64,000 nt of DNA from Brevibacillus panacihumi W25 (GCF_000503775.1 NZ_KI629786.1:752634-816633); one strand, 5' to 3'. Shown: positions 27,307 to 36,892, counted from the first letter of the stretch. The notes: a model not told the origin generated them from the sequence alone. A program made the numbers and translations.

Positions 27307-27948
27307 TTAGTCTTTGCTCCGAATCACGAGAAGCTTCCCTGTCGCCAGCGAGATATGCCCCCTGGGCTCAATCAGGACATTGCTGATGCCCAGGGTGTCG
27401 CCGATGCGCAGGGTGGCATTCTCCAGCGGGTATTGAAAGCCCTGCAGGGTAATTCCCGTCACTTCCTGACTGAAAGGAAGCAGCGAGAGATGATCATAAG
27501 GGCCGGACTCGATCGTGACGCCATCCGTGATCAGGCGAATTTCGTTGTATGCGTCGATGATGCGGCAAGGGATATGAGCTTGCAGCCCCTTTTCCAGCAG
27601 GTGGACATTGGCGAGTGTGTGGTCAAATCGCGTCCCCAGCACGCCGATCAGCAGGATTTCCTCTGGGTGCTGCCGGATCGCCCACTGCAAGGCCATTTCG
27701 GTATCCGTCAGATCCTTGTAGACAGGGTCGCAGTCTGTCACCTGCAAACTTTTGCTTGCAATCTGTTTTTTCTCTTCTTCCGTAACGGAGTCAAAATCTC
27801 CGATGGACAGATGGGGGGAGTGTCCGTTTTCGATGAGAAACCACGCTCCCCGGTCCACACCGACCAGCACGTCATGCTCCTGGATGAGCCGGAGCGCCCA
27901 TTCCCCCAGATTACCGCCTGCGAATAGTAGAATACGTCTTGATTTCAT
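27307..27948 (-). CDS. thiN: Thiamine pyrophosphokinase
   Basis: 213-residue enzyme that transfers pyrophosphate from ATP to thiamine. Motifs are LFAGGNLGEWAL, SIGDFDSVT, YKDLTDTEMALQWA and LGTRFDHTLANVHLL, all typical of TPK, and the C-terminal beta domain ends GHISLATGKLLVIRS. ATG 27948 is placed after AAGGATG; a GTG at 27966 is a longer alternative. In B. subtilis thiN lies in a ribosome-assembly cluster, whereas here it stands alone. Confidence 0.92.
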   Translation of the reverse strand: MKSRRILLFAGGNLGEWALRLIQEHDVLVGVDRGAWFLIENGHSPHLSIGDFDSVTEEEKKQIASKSLQVTDCDPVYKDLTDTEMALQWAIRQHPEEILLIGVLGTRFDHTLANVHLLEKGLQAHIPCRIIDAYNEIRLITDGVTIESGPYDHLSLLPFSQEVTGITLQGFQYPLENATLRIGDTLGISNVLIEPRGHISLATGKLLVIRSKD

Positions 27949-28109
27949 ACCGAAGCCATCCTTCACTTTGATCGCTGTAAGAACGAATTTTTTTCATCTT
28001 ATCATGCAAATGGTTTGCGGGACAGCGCGATAAGCACATCGTATAATGATTGAATTTTTAGATTTTATCGATTAAAATACTTTTATCAAATAGATGGGAA
28101 GGTGGTACC

Positions 28110-29012
28110 TTGATTACCATCAAACGGATGAGCGATTGTACGATTGCAGAAATCACCAAAGCATGGAACAGGGGCTTCGAGGGCTACTTTATTCCGGTCG
28201 AAATGACGGAGGAAAGCATCGTCCAGCGGCTCGGCGCGGAAGGCTATCACATTTCCCTCTCTGTCGTCGCCTTTGACGGTGACGAGCCGATTGGCCTGGT
28301 CGCGAGCGGCCTGCGCAGCATTGCAGGGAAAAAAATAGCCTGGAACGGCGGCACAGGAGTAGCGACGGAGTACCGACGCCAGGGAGTCGGACGCCAACTG
28401 ATGGAAGCCACTCTGCAGCTCTACGAGGAAGCAGGAGCGGAGGTAGCCACTCTGGAAGCGATCAGTAAAAATGACAAGGCGATTCGCTTGTACGAGCAGC
28501 TTGGGTACGAAGTGGTGGATCGTCTGCTCTTTTGGCAGCAATCGGGCGCCATGCCCGCAGATGCATTTGGGGCGCAGCATGCAGATCAATACCGCGTGCG
28601 AACGGGTATTTCTCAAGAGGCGGCACGCCTTCCGTTTTACCAACGCGATGTCCCCTGGCAGAATCAATGGCTCAGCCTGCGCGATGCGGAAGTGATTCTC
28701 ATCGACGACCAGCGAGGAGAGACTGTCGGCTACGCCATGTACAAACGGGTGTTGAACGAAGAGGGCCAGCTTGCAGCTGTTACGCTTCGACAATGTGCCG
28801 CCATGCCGGACCGTCCGGATGCGGAAAATATCTTGCGCGTGGCGCTGCAGCATTTGTATCAGCCTGAGAAAGATTGCAAACGCACTACGTTCAACCTGCC
28901 CGCTTCGGATAAGCTCTTGTTGTCTGTGCTGGAGAGCGCAGGCTTCGGTCCCTCTGAGACGGAGCAAGTCTATATGGTGAAAAAGCTAAGCCCAAAAGAA
29001 ACCCACATGTAA
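28110..29012 (+). CDS. GNAT family N-acetyltransferase
   Basis: 300-residue acetyltransferase. The N-terminal half holds a full GNAT core: GGTGVATEYRRQGVGRQLME is the acetyl-CoA loop (about residues 84-103) and AIRLYEQLGYEVV follows. The second half (residues 165-300) looks like a degenerate second GNAT-type domain, YAMYKRVL... LQHLYQ... SAGFGPSETEQVYM. TTG 28110 follows AAGGTGG. The substrate is unknown. It converges with the glycosylase gene, leaving eight bases. Confidence 0.83.
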   Translation: MITIKRMSDCTIAEITKAWNRGFEGYFIPVEMTEESIVQRLGAEGYHISLSVVAFDGDEPIGLVASGLRSIAGKKIAWNGGTGVATEYRRQGVGRQLMEATLQLYEEAGAEVATLEAISKNDKAIRLYEQLGYEVVDRLLFWQQSGAMPADAFGAQHADQYRVRTGISQEAARLPFYQRDVPWQNQWLSLRDAEVILIDDQRGETVGYAMYKRVLNEEGQLAAVTLRQCAAMPDRPDAENILRVALQHLYQPEKDCKRTTFNLPASDKLLLSVLESAGFGPSETEQVYMVKKLSPKETHM

Positions 29013-29020
29013 TAATGCTG

Positions 29021-29830
29021 CTAGGTCTGGCAATTCGTACAGGCGAATACTTTTCGGGAGGAGAGCATGCTTTTCGCGATTCTGTGTCCGCATCGCAGGC
29101 AAGGCTCTCCTTCTCTGTCGTACACCCGACAGCGCTCGTTATACCCTCCAGTTAGCCGGTCGCCGTGATAGAACGGGACCTCCATGTATCCCCCTGCTTG
29201 CATCGCCTCCCGCAAAATCGCTTGGAGGGCATGATACAGCCGAGTAGTCTCCTCCGGGGTCAGTGAGGGAATCTGTCTGGTGGGCAAAATACCTGCATGA
29301 AAACAGATTTCGTCGGCATAGCAATTGCCGATCCCGGCCAGCCAATGCTGATCGACGAGGGCCGTTTTGAGCGCGCCTCTTTTTTTGCCTAAAAGTTGAG
29401 CAAGCTGCGCAAGGGTAAAAGCAGGCGACAGCGGCTCAGGCCCCAGGTCAGCCAAACGCTCGACTGCCTGGTCACGCGTCAAAAGATGCAGGTAGCCCAG
29501 CCGCAATCCGTGGAAATAGAGGATGTTCGACCCGAAGCTGAGCGTCACCTGTGCGCTGCGCTCCAGCTTGTCAGTCTGGCTTCCCCAGTATAAAAATCCG
29601 CCAAGCATGAGATGAAGCAAGAGTACATGACCAGAATTCAACTCGAACAGCAGATGCTTTCCTCGTCTGCTGACATGCTGCAGGCGATTCCCCGTCACTG
29701 TTTGGATGAACATCTGGGGCGGGACGTTGATCGTTTTTTCCCGCTCTACCCGTGCTTCCGTGATGACCATCCCCCCGACTCTTTCCTCCAGCAATTTGCG
29801 GTACGTCTCCATTTCAGGCAGCTCCGGCAT
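29021..29830 (-). CDS. Fpg/Nei family DNA glycosylase
   Basis: 269-residue base-excision enzyme. MPELPEMETYRKLL gives the catalytic Pro-2 and Glu-3, RRGKHLLFEL the conserved lysine, IGNCYADEICF the H2TH region, and the C-terminus a zinc finger (CLRCGHRIAKSM... RKVFACTNC). The finger lacks the exact GRSTFYCP wording of MutM, so this may be a second Fpg/Nei-type enzyme and not the main 8-oxoguanine glycosylase. ATG 29830 after GGAGGAAAA. Confidence 0.87.
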   Translation of the reverse strand: MPELPEMETYRKLLEERVGGMVITEARVEREKTINVPPQMFIQTVTGNRLQHVSRRGKHLLFELNSGHVLLLHLMLGGFLYWGSQTDKLERSAQVTLSFGSNILYFHGLRLGYLHLLTRDQAVERLADLGPEPLSPAFTLAQLAQLLGKKRGALKTALVDQHWLAGIGNCYADEICFHAGILPTRQIPSLTPEETTRLYHALQAILREAMQAGGYMEVPFYHGDRLTGGYNERCRVYDREGEPCLRCGHRIAKSMLSSRKVFACTNCQT

Positions 29831-29992
29831 ACATTTTCCTCCCGCACATGTTTGTCTGTAGGCTCCCCACGCACAGCAGGGCTCATGCCATTTTTGCGTC
29901 TTTTTTGATAGGATTACCAACCCCATAGGCAAATCGGGTAATATAGTATAAGGGTATGACCCACAGGAATTCGTACGGACAGGAGACATGGC

Positions 29993-31150
29993 ATGCAAAA
30001 AGTAGAATTGATCGCTACGGCGACGTTTGGCTTAGAATCCGTAGTCGCCGAAGAGGTAAAAGCGCTCGGATACAATCAGGTTCAGGTAGAAAACGGAAGA
30101 GTGAACTTTACCGCAGATATTTCTGCCATCGCACGCGCCAATTTGTGGTTACGAACTGCGGATCGTGTGCGTCTAAAGATAGGGGAGTTCAAAGCGACCA
30201 CTTTTGACGAGCTGTTCGAGAAGACCAAAGCGCTGCCTTGGTCGGATTGGATTACCGAGGATGCGACATTTCCGGTCGAGGGCAAGTCTGTGAAGTCGAC
30301 GCTTTACAGTGTGCCGGACTGTCAGGCCATCGTTAAAAAGGCAGTGGTCGAAAGCCTGAAAAAGACGTACAAGACGGATTGGTTTGAAGAGAAGGGACCG
30401 TTGTACAAAATCGAAGTCGCCCTGCACAAGGATATGGCGACGCTGACCATCGATACCTCCGGGCCCGGCCTGCATAAGCGCGGGTATCGCGGCTTGATCG
30501 GTACGGCTCCGTTGAAGGAGACGATGGCAGCGGCAATGATCATCCTGTCTCGCTGGAAACCGGATCGGGTATTTATGGACCCGTTCTGCGGCTCGGGAAC
30601 CTTGCCAATCGAAGCGGCCCTCATCGGTCAAAATATCGCACCGGGGATGAATCGCGAATTCGTCTGTGAGAGCTGGCCGGCGATTCCGAAAACGGTTTGG
30701 CGGGAAGCCCGCGCAGAAACCCATGACCTGGCGCGTTATGACCAGAAGCTGGAGATCATCGGAACGGACGTAGATGATGAGATCTTGAAGATCGCTCGCC
30801 GCAATGCGGAAGAAGCAGGGGTGGATGATCAGATCCACTTCCAGCGCATGGATGTCCGCGACATTCGCACCAAGCGCAAATACGGCTATTTGATCTGCAA
30901 TCCGCCCTATGGGGAGCGTCTTGGCGAATGGAAGCAGGTGAGCAGACTGTACGGCGAGATGGGCAAAACCTTTGCGGCGATGGATACCTGGTCCTTTTAC
31001 ATCATCACCTCGGACGAGCAGTTCGAGGAGCATTTTGGACGTCAGGCAAGTAAAAAAAGAAAGCTGTACAACGGCAATATCAAAGTAGATTACTATCAAT
31101 TTTTTGGACCAAAACCCCCTCGTCCTTCAGTGGTTGCCCCAACCGAATAA
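29993..31150 (+). CDS. ypsC: THUMP-domain class I RNA methyltransferase (YpsC/RlmL-like)
   Basis: 385-residue enzyme that probably makes N2-methylguanine in 23S rRNA. The N-terminal half has a ferredoxin-like/THUMP region (FGLESVVAEEVKALGY onward). The C-terminal Rossmann domain shows MDPFCGSGTLPIEAALIG and the active-site NPPYGERLGEW. ATG 29993 after AGGAGACATGGC. It is followed at 33 bases by an SLH protein gene and may be cotranscribed with it. Confidence 0.9.
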   Translation: MQKVELIATATFGLESVVAEEVKALGYNQVQVENGRVNFTADISAIARANLWLRTADRVRLKIGEFKATTFDELFEKTKALPWSDWITEDATFPVEGKSVKSTLYSVPDCQAIVKKAVVESLKKTYKTDWFEEKGPLYKIEVALHKDMATLTIDTSGPGLHKRGYRGLIGTAPLKETMAAAMIILSRWKPDRVFMDPFCGSGTLPIEAALIGQNIAPGMNREFVCESWPAIPKTVWREARAETHDLARYDQKLEIIGTDVDDEILKIARRNAEEAGVDDQIHFQRMDVRDIRTKRKYGYLICNPPYGERLGEWKQVSRLYGEMGKTFAAMDTWSFYIITSDEQFEEHFGRQASKKRKLYNGNIKVDYYQFFGPKPPRPSVVAPTE

Positions 31151-31183
31151 GCGAGAGAAGGGGGAAGGGGAGGAGAAAGGAAA

Positions 31184-33838
31184 GTGAGCAACTTGTATCG
31201 TGCAACCCGCAGCCGGATCGTGGCTGCTTGCTTGGCCGCACTGATGCTGCTGACCGTAGCAGCGCCAATCTCGGCTGAAGAGACGACAGCACCTGCACCT
31301 GCCGGGACCGAGGAGGCGCAGAATGAAACGGCTGAGACAGCGGCTGCATCGGGTGAACAGCCGATCGTCTTCAAGGATGTGGAGGACAGCTTTGCCAAAG
31401 ACGCGATCACCCGGCTGGCCTCGCTTCATCTGATCAGCGGAGTGGAAGAAGAGCGATTTGAACCGCAGAAACCGATAACGCGTCAGGATGTAGCGGTCCT
31501 GCTCAGCAAGGTAATCGGTCTGCAGCCAGTCGGCGTAGAAGAAGCAAAATACGAAGACGTGGGGCTGGACAGCCCGTATGCCCCTTACGTGTATTCACTG
31601 GCGGAGCTTGAGGTGTTGAAAGGCAGACCGGACAATCAGCTCGGTGCAGCCGATCCCTTGACCCGCCAGGAGTTGGCCGTTCTTTTGACGCGCCTGATGA
31701 AAGCAGGCCAAATCCAGCCTGCTTCGGCATCCGGTTCCGCCAGCTATGAGGATATTGAGGAAGCGGCGGACTATGCCCGCGATGCGATCGTGGCCGTGAC
31801 CAATCAGCGCTGGATGACGGGGGCAAGCGGTTCGTTTCGTCCTTTAGGCATCGTCACCCGTGCGGAAGCAGCCGTCATCGCGGAGCGCGTCCTGGATGCC
31901 CGCTATTTGCAGGCGGAACAAGTGAAGTTCGAAGTGAACACGGAGCGGTTGAACGTCATGGCTGGCAGCAGCGAGCGTGTGACCGTAAAAAGCCCGGACG
32001 GCAAAAAGCTTCCGTTCACGCCGATTTATGGATTTGATCGGCCGGAGCTGGGTTCAATCCAGCCGGATGGCACTTTTGTGGCTGGACCCGCGACGGGAAC
32101 AGGGAATGTCACCGTGACGGTCGGACACCGCACTGTGACGATTCCGGTACAGATTACAGCCGCTGTCGTCGCGCCAAAGCCAGAAGAAGAAGAATCGAAG
32201 CCGTCCAAGAAGCCTGAGCCGTCGGCGTCGGAGCCGCAGGAATCCACCGAATCCACGCCAGTCGAAGAGACATCTCCGGTTCAGGAAGACCAGCTGCAAA
32301 ACATTGCCCCTGACAGCTTTACGTCAGTGAAAACAGTGGGACCGGCGGATAACTATTTCCGTGAGGTCGAGAAGGCTTATCCGGGTCCAGTCGGTGGCTT
32401 GACTGCTGTATCTGAAGAGTGGACAGGCTACAATCGCCAGTACGGTCGCAAGGTGACCGTAGCGCTGCCAGAAGGCAAGGCGGTAGAGCGCGTCAATCTC
32501 ACCTTCCAGCAACGCAAAACGTCAGGGATTACCCTGCCGAACTCGCTGGAGGTAGAGGTATCTCAGGATGGAAAGGCTTGGTCGTATGCGGGGAAAGCCG
32601 TGCACGATGTCCCGGCTTCCGAAGAAAAAATGGTGACTCGCACATTGGGAGTGTCCCTCCCACAGCTGGAAGTGCGTTATGTTCGCGTCACTTTTCCGGT
32701 GAAGGTGTTCGTCTTCGCACGCCAACTGGAGGTATGGGCCAAGGATGCAGAAGCAGGGCCTAGCGATATCGCATTGCTTCCGCCTCCCAAACAGTTCCAA
32801 CCAATCGATAATCGGCAGACCAGACGGCCAGTCGAAAATATGCTGCTTGTCTACACGGGAATGCATGACGAACTGGGCACTTGGACCAAGGAAGATTTCC
32901 TGCCGATGGTGGGGTATTTGACGCAAGATGGGTATATGCGGGATCAGATGTTTGACACGGTGCTGTTATTGCCTTACCAGACCATGCCTGCTACCCGTGA
33001 CAGCTGGAATGCCTATCTGAACGATTTGTTCCGCATGGACAGGCAGTTGGATGCGCTCAACAGTGCGATGCGCGAGTACAATCGCCTGCGAGGCACCCTG
33101 TACACCACTCCGACGAAGGAAAACGTGGTGCTGGCGATCCCGTATCCGAATGCTGCTCAGAAGGATTTCGGCAAGCTGCCAGGCGAGGAGACATCGCTGT
33201 CCTTCAACGCTGCGGGCATCGGGGAAGAGATGGCCTATCAGAACCGCAAAAAAGCGGTCGAGTGGTACTTCCAGGAGCTGCTCAAGCGTTGGAACAAGGA
33301 AGGCTACAGCTACTTGAATCTGGATGGCATCTACTGGTTCCATGAGCTGATCGAGGACAGTGCCCCGAAGGAGCGGGAACTGATCCGCAGCACAGCCGGC
33401 ATGGTCCATGATGAGGCGCTCCGCTTCTACTGGATTCCGTACTACGGCTCCCCTGGCGTAGAAGAGTGGAAAAGCTTGTATTTCGACAGAGCGTTCCTCC
33501 AGCCTAATTACTACAGTGACAAGCCCGTAACAATCGAACGGATCCAAGGGGTGCTGGACGCCGTACAGAAGTACGGAATGGACATCGAGATCGAGGGCGA
33601 TCACAAGATGTACAACGATCCGAAATTTTACCAGCTTTACTACAATCAACTGGCTGCCACCCATAAGCTGGGGATGGACAAAAACAATGTGCACGCGTAT
33701 TATTTCGGCTCCAAAGCCTTCCTGCCAGCTGCCCGTAGCAAGGATGAAGCGATCCGGGCCATCTACGACGACACCTACAAGTGGATGCGCGGGCGCTTTG
33801 ATCGGGATGAGTTTTTGGATACGGATGTCATGCCGTAG
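31184..33838 (+). CDS. Secreted SLH-domain protein with C-terminal DUF4855
   Basis: 884-residue cell-wall-associated protein. It has a signal peptide (residues 1-31), an Ala/Glu/Thr-rich stretch, three S-layer homology domains (about residues 60-250, each with an ITRQDVAVLL or LTRQELAVLL type motif), an Ig-like strand region, a Pro/Ser/Glu linker (about 330-375), a discoidin-like beta domain (about 390-530) and DUF4855 (about 555-875, starting NMLLVYTGMHDELGTW). DUF4855 resembles glycoside-hydrolase barrels, so a polysaccharide-acting role is plausible but unproven. GTG 31184 after AGGAGAAAGG. Its 3' end has been duplicated at 34369. Confidence 0.85.
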   Translation: MSNLYRATRSRIVAACLAALMLLTVAAPISAEETTAPAPAGTEEAQNETAETAAASGEQPIVFKDVEDSFAKDAITRLASLHLISGVEEERFEPQKPITRQDVAVLLSKVIGLQPVGVEEAKYEDVGLDSPYAPYVYSLAELEVLKGRPDNQLGAADPLTRQELAVLLTRLMKAGQIQPASASGSASYEDIEEAADYARDAIVAVTNQRWMTGASGSFRPLGIVTRAEAAVIAERVLDARYLQAEQVKFEVNTERLNVMAGSSERVTVKSPDGKKLPFTPIYGFDRPELGSIQPDGTFVAGPATGTGNVTVTVGHRTVTIPVQITAAVVAPKPEEEESKPSKKPEPSASEPQESTESTPVEETSPVQEDQLQNIAPDSFTSVKTVGPADNYFREVEKAYPGPVGGLTAVSEEWTGYNRQYGRKVTVALPEGKAVERVNLTFQQRKTSGITLPNSLEVEVSQDGKAWSYAGKAVHDVPASEEKMVTRTLGVSLPQLEVRYVRVTFPVKVFVFARQLEVWAKDAEAGPSDIALLPPPKQFQPIDNRQTRRPVENMLLVYTGMHDELGTWTKEDFLPMVGYLTQDGYMRDQMFDTVLLLPYQTMPATRDSWNAYLNDLFRMDRQLDALNSAMREYNRLRGTLYTTPTKENVVLAIPYPNAAQKDFGKLPGEETSLSFNAAGIGEEMAYQNRKKAVEWYFQELLKRWNKEGYSYLNLDGIYWFHELIEDSAPKERELIRSTAGMVHDEALRFYWIPYYGSPGVEEWKSLYFDRAFLQPNYYSDKPVTIERIQGVLDAVQKYGMDIEIEGDHKMYNDPKFYQLYYNQLAATHKLGMDKNNVHAYYFGSKAFLPAARSKDEAIRAIYDDTYKWMRGRFDRDEFLDTDVMP

Positions 33839-33854
33839 CAGACAAAATGAAAAT

Positions 33855-33887
33855 GGACGCCTGAATTTTCGAGGCGTCCGTTTTTTT
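33855..33887 (+). terminator. Terminator of the SLH-DUF4855 gene
   Basis: GGACGCCT / AGGCGTCC, 9-base loop, then GTTTTTTT. Confidence 0.88.
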
Positions 33888-33894
33888 GTTTGAC

Positions 33895-34278
33895 CTACAT
33901 CGGCAATTTTCCTTTTCGTTCCAGCAGTCCCTTATAGTGATCTCTGTATATCCAAAGCAGATATCCTTCCAGCCCAGATACCACAATGGCCAGGGGGAGC
34001 AAGGCTGGATCCTCAAAAATGTGAAAAAGGAAGATGTTGACCACAATGGGGGCAAAGATCGCTAAAATAGCCGGCGTAAAGATATTGACGAGCAATAAAA
34101 GTCCACCTAAAAGCTCCGTAGATTTTTCCAAAACCAGCAAATACCCGGTTAACAATTCCATGGCCTTGGGGCTGGTCGGAAAAACGGGATCATACCCGAG
34201 AATGACGACCCAACCATTAAATCCGGCCAAGATAAAAATCAAAGCCAGCAGAATACGAGGCAAATGGATACGCAGCAC
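33895..34278 (-). CDS. DoxX-like membrane protein
   Basis: About 127-residue protein with four predicted membrane spans (PRILLALIFILAGFNG; GYLLVLEKSTELLGGLLLLV; FAPIVVNIFLFHIF; LPLAIVVSGLEGYLLWIY). The layout and the FNG and F-H-I-F patterns fit DoxX/SURF4-like small membrane proteins. GTG 34278 is 11 bases from GGAGG; GTG 34290 is too close to the site. It lies between the DUF4855 gene and the decayed copy of that gene's end. Function unknown. Confidence 0.7.
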   Translation of the reverse strand: MLRIHLPRILLALIFILAGFNGWVVILGYDPVFPTSPKAMELLTGYLLVLEKSTELLGGLLLLVNIFTPAILAIFAPIVVNIFLFHIFEDPALLPLAIVVSGLEGYLLWIYRDHYKGLLERKGKLPM

Positions 34279-34368
34279 GCCATCACACACCTCCAGGATA
34301 AGGTACGTTCAAGTGCATCGTATTCCAGTTATTCCCTTACGTCAACAGGGGTGGTAAACTCTTGCTAG

Positions 34369-34509
34369 GAATGGACAAAAGTAATGTACTTCCTGCCAGC
34401 TACTCGCAGCAAGGATGAAGCGATCCAGGCCATCTACGCCGACACCTACATGTGGATGCGTGGGCGCTTTGATCGGGATGAGTTTTTGGAAACGGATGAC
34501 ATGCCGTAG
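34369..34509 (+). pseudogene. Decayed duplicate of the 3' end of the SLH-DUF4855 gene
   Basis: About 140 bases closely match the end of the 31184-33838 gene, from the codons near GMDKNNV to the identical-type ending DEFLETDDMP and TAG. Compared with the parent it has a small internal deletion near 34390 and several substitutions. The duplication continues through the terminator. It has no start and cannot make a protein. Confidence 0.85.
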
Positions 34510-34530
34510 CGTAATTATGAACAATGACAA

Positions 34531-34557
34531 CGGACGCCTGAATGTTACAGGCGTCCG
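34531..34557 (+). terminator. Duplicated terminator hairpin
   Basis: CGGACGCCTG / CAGGCGTCCG, copied from 33855-33887; the T run has decayed to TTCGTA. From here to 34931 I see only AT-rich DNA and no credible gene. Confidence 0.7.
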
Positions 34558-34931
34558 TTCGTATATTTTGAAGAACTTTTTAATTACTTCCTTTTCCAGA
34601 CTGAATCGAGATGTTTTCCCCACAAGTCGTTTGTTCCAATAGTTAGTCATACTTGATGTGTATTTTCTAGGAACAAAAAATGTAGAAACTCATCCATCCT
34701 ATATGTTGGTAATAAAGTTCCTTTTATATACAACATGAGTTGCATTTCCAATAGATAATTCATAGATAAAGTCGTTCCATAGCTCTCCCCTATCTCAGGT
34801 ATATCATCGATGCAAAAAGTCAACAACAAAATAGTTACAAAATAATTGACTTAATGTTAAAAAAAGCAATATAATGGATAATATTTACAGATGCTGATAT
34901 AAAAATTTCTGGGAGGTGAAGTTATCTAAAT

Positions 34932-35390
34932 TTAACGAAGCAAAGAAATTAGTTTTTTTCCATATTCAATATTGGAGGGATTAGATGATAATTCATCAAG
35001 GCATCTAATAAGTTCTTCTAACTCTTGCTTATTCTCATCTATAGACGAATTTTGGGAATCTTGGAAATAACTTTGTAACATATAACTATAACTTAATATG
35101 ATTCGAGATTTTTCATTATTTTCTGACGTGTATGAAGTATTGTCAGAAAGAACTTGAATTTTACTTGCATGTGATAGTGCTAAATCAAATTTTGTACCCC
35201 AATCTGTATCTTTTTTTAAAGATCTGCTCAGTAACCGTAGACCCTCTTTGAAATTACTGTCGATTTCTCTTTGAAGTTTTTCGAATCGGTTTTCGATTCC
35301 ATTCATTTTTATAAAAATAAATCCGTTGCTAAACACCAACAAAGTTAATAGTACAATTAAAAACTTGTTATTTGTATTCAACTCTATCAC
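34932..35390 (-). CDS. Hypothetical small membrane-anchored protein
   Basis: About 150-residue protein that I do not recognise. One N-terminal membrane span (FLIVLLTLLVFSNGFIFI) is followed by an amphipathic, probably coiled-coil stretch (NRFEKLQREIDSNFKEGLRL) and a helical Ser/Asn-rich domain. The frame starts at TTG 35408; GTG 35390 after AAAGGATAGG is preferred. The gene is much richer in AT than its surroundings and diverges from another AT-rich gene 40 bases away, suggesting joint acquisition. Confidence 0.55.
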   Translation of the reverse strand: MIELNTNNKFLIVLLTLLVFSNGFIFIKMNGIENRFEKLQREIDSNFKEGLRLLSRSLKKDTDWGTKFDLALSHASKIQVLSDNTSYTSENNEKSRIILSYSYMLQSYFQDSQNSSIDENKQELEELIRCLDELSSNPSNIEYGKKLISLLR

Positions 35391-35431
35391 CCTATCCTTT
35401 TTACTCAATTATATACTAGGGAGTGTAAAAA

Positions 35432-36397
35432 ATGACAAAAAAATCAAGCGTTTTTCTTTCTTTGCTTTTTGGTACCTCTTTGTTATTTAGTAATACTAGT
35501 CTTGTTACGGCATCGGAAGAAAAATTGAGTAAAGCAGAGATAAAAAAACTAAAAGAGGTTTTCAAATTTTCTGATGAACATATTGCCGATCTGATTGAGG
35601 ATGGTAAAGTACAGGAGTATTTATCCATAAAAAAGCCAATAGTGAGTAAGAAAGAAGACTACTATGAAATTATAAAAAATGGTAATGAAAAAAGGGTGGA
35701 GAAGGTCACAAAAAAGGAATTTAAAGAGAAACTAGAAAAGGAAATAAAGAAAAATAAAAAGAAGATTGATGATGAAAATAATGATCCAATTTCTACTTTT
35801 GATTATGATATAGAAGACGATCATGACTATATAACGTTAGAAACATGGTTTATTTATGATGAGGTTGAAGGTGATGCACAAGCCTCAGCTCGTTTTGAGT
35901 TTGCAGATGATAGCAGTACATATGGTTTTCTTGGTGACCTATATGAGGATGTTCTTGCGATAGGTATCAGTGATAATGCTTCATTAGTATCAGGCACTGA
36001 AGAGTTTTATTTAAAATTTCGAAAGTATGGCTTTAATGGGGAATATGACTCTTATGGGCATCCAATCTATGAATGGACCTCAATGACTCGAGATGATAGT
36101 AGAGCAGATACGCGAGATTCAGGCGGCTACGCGTTTGATGTAAACTTCCCATCAATGAATTCCGAGAGGTATCAGTATATTAAGAATATAAGGGGCTATA
36201 TGAAAGTTGAAGTGACTCATCGAGATTCTTCTTGGGGTGGAGAAATGTACGATGTATGGAGTCATTATCTTCATTCATGGGAAGACGTACATTTGTCTTA
36301 TGGACTTTCTATTCCTCCTGGAGGTAGTATTTCGTGGGAATACGAGGATGTTTCCGAGAAAATTACAGGGCATACGCAAGAGCGTATATACGACTAG
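35432..36397 (+). CDS. Hypothetical secreted protein
   Basis: 321-residue protein of no family I recognise. It has a signal peptide (SSVFLSLLFGTSLLFSNT... VTAS, cleavage near residue 27), a lysine- and glutamate-rich helical region (about 30-110), an acidic patch (IDDENNDPISTFDYDIEDDH) and a beta-rich, aromatic C-terminal domain with WSHYLHSWEDVHLSYG near residue 285. It starts with ATG 35432 after AGGGAG. AT-rich codon use differs from the window average. It may be a surface or antagonistic factor, but nothing in the sequence proves this. Confidence 0.65.
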   Translation: MTKKSSVFLSLLFGTSLLFSNTSLVTASEEKLSKAEIKKLKEVFKFSDEHIADLIEDGKVQEYLSIKKPIVSKKEDYYEIIKNGNEKRVEKVTKKEFKEKLEKEIKKNKKKIDDENNDPISTFDYDIEDDHDYITLETWFIYDEVEGDAQASARFEFADDSSTYGFLGDLYEDVLAIGISDNASLVSGTEEFYLKFRKYGFNGEYDSYGHPIYEWTSMTRDDSRADTRDSGGYAFDVNFPSMNSERYQYIKNIRGYMKVEVTHRDSSWGGEMYDVWSHYLHSWEDVHLSYGLSIPPGGSISWEYEDVSEKITGHTQERIYD

Positions 36398-36448
36398 TAA
36401 AGAATCGTTAGTCTAATGTAAGGAAGCATTAGGGTAGTAGTAGAAGCA

Positions 36449-36490
36449 AAAGAGAGACCACCGTGTAAAGGGTAGTCTCTCTTGATTTTT
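36449..36490 (+). terminator. Terminator of the AT-rich secreted protein gene
   Basis: AAGAGAGAC / GTCTCTCTT with inner CC/GG pairs and a GATTTTTT tail. Confidence 0.82.
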
Positions 36491-36623
36491 TAACAATTAA
36501 TTATGAAAGCATAAGAAAGGAACCACGCGTTCCAACATAATATAAGGGTCAGGAGCAAAAAACACGGGACTATAACATTTAACTAAACAATAGAAGGTTA
36601 GTAATCTTCAAGGGTCCGTTTTT

Positions 36624-36821
36624 TTATACTTCCGAGGGATCCTCCATAAACCACGATATATAGGAGCAGCGCTTGCAGATCAGAATCGCGGCCTCTTTAT
36701 TCGCCCAATCCAGCCCGAAGAAAGTAGCCCCTCGCGAATTCAATTGGCGATAGTCTTTATTGAACGTATCATTTTGGCAACAGGGACAAGTAAGTCGAAC
36801 GCCTCCCATTTGGTAGCGCAT
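36624..36821 (-). CDS. Small zinc-ribbon protein
   Basis: 65-residue protein with two Cys pairs, LTCPCCQNDTF near residue 11 and LICKRCSYISWF near residue 49, which would form a zinc ribbon. ATG 36821 lies nine bases from AAGGAG. It is probably cytoplasmic, function unknown. It follows the MFS gene on the same strand at about 70 bases, so it may share its transcript. Confidence 0.72.
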   Translation of the reverse strand: MRYQMGGVRLTCPCCQNDTFNKDYRQLNSRGATFFGLDWANKEAAILICKRCSYISWFMEDPSEV

Positions 36822-36892
36822 CAGGAACCACTCCTTCCTTTTGTTACCTTTTTATACGAATCACTGGCAGATAAGTTCCAGTCAGGGCTGAA

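Noticed and set aside
34647..34829. 60-codon minus-strand frame in the AT-rich gap
   Set aside because: TTG start without ribosome site, low-complexity AT DNA; no support beyond being open.
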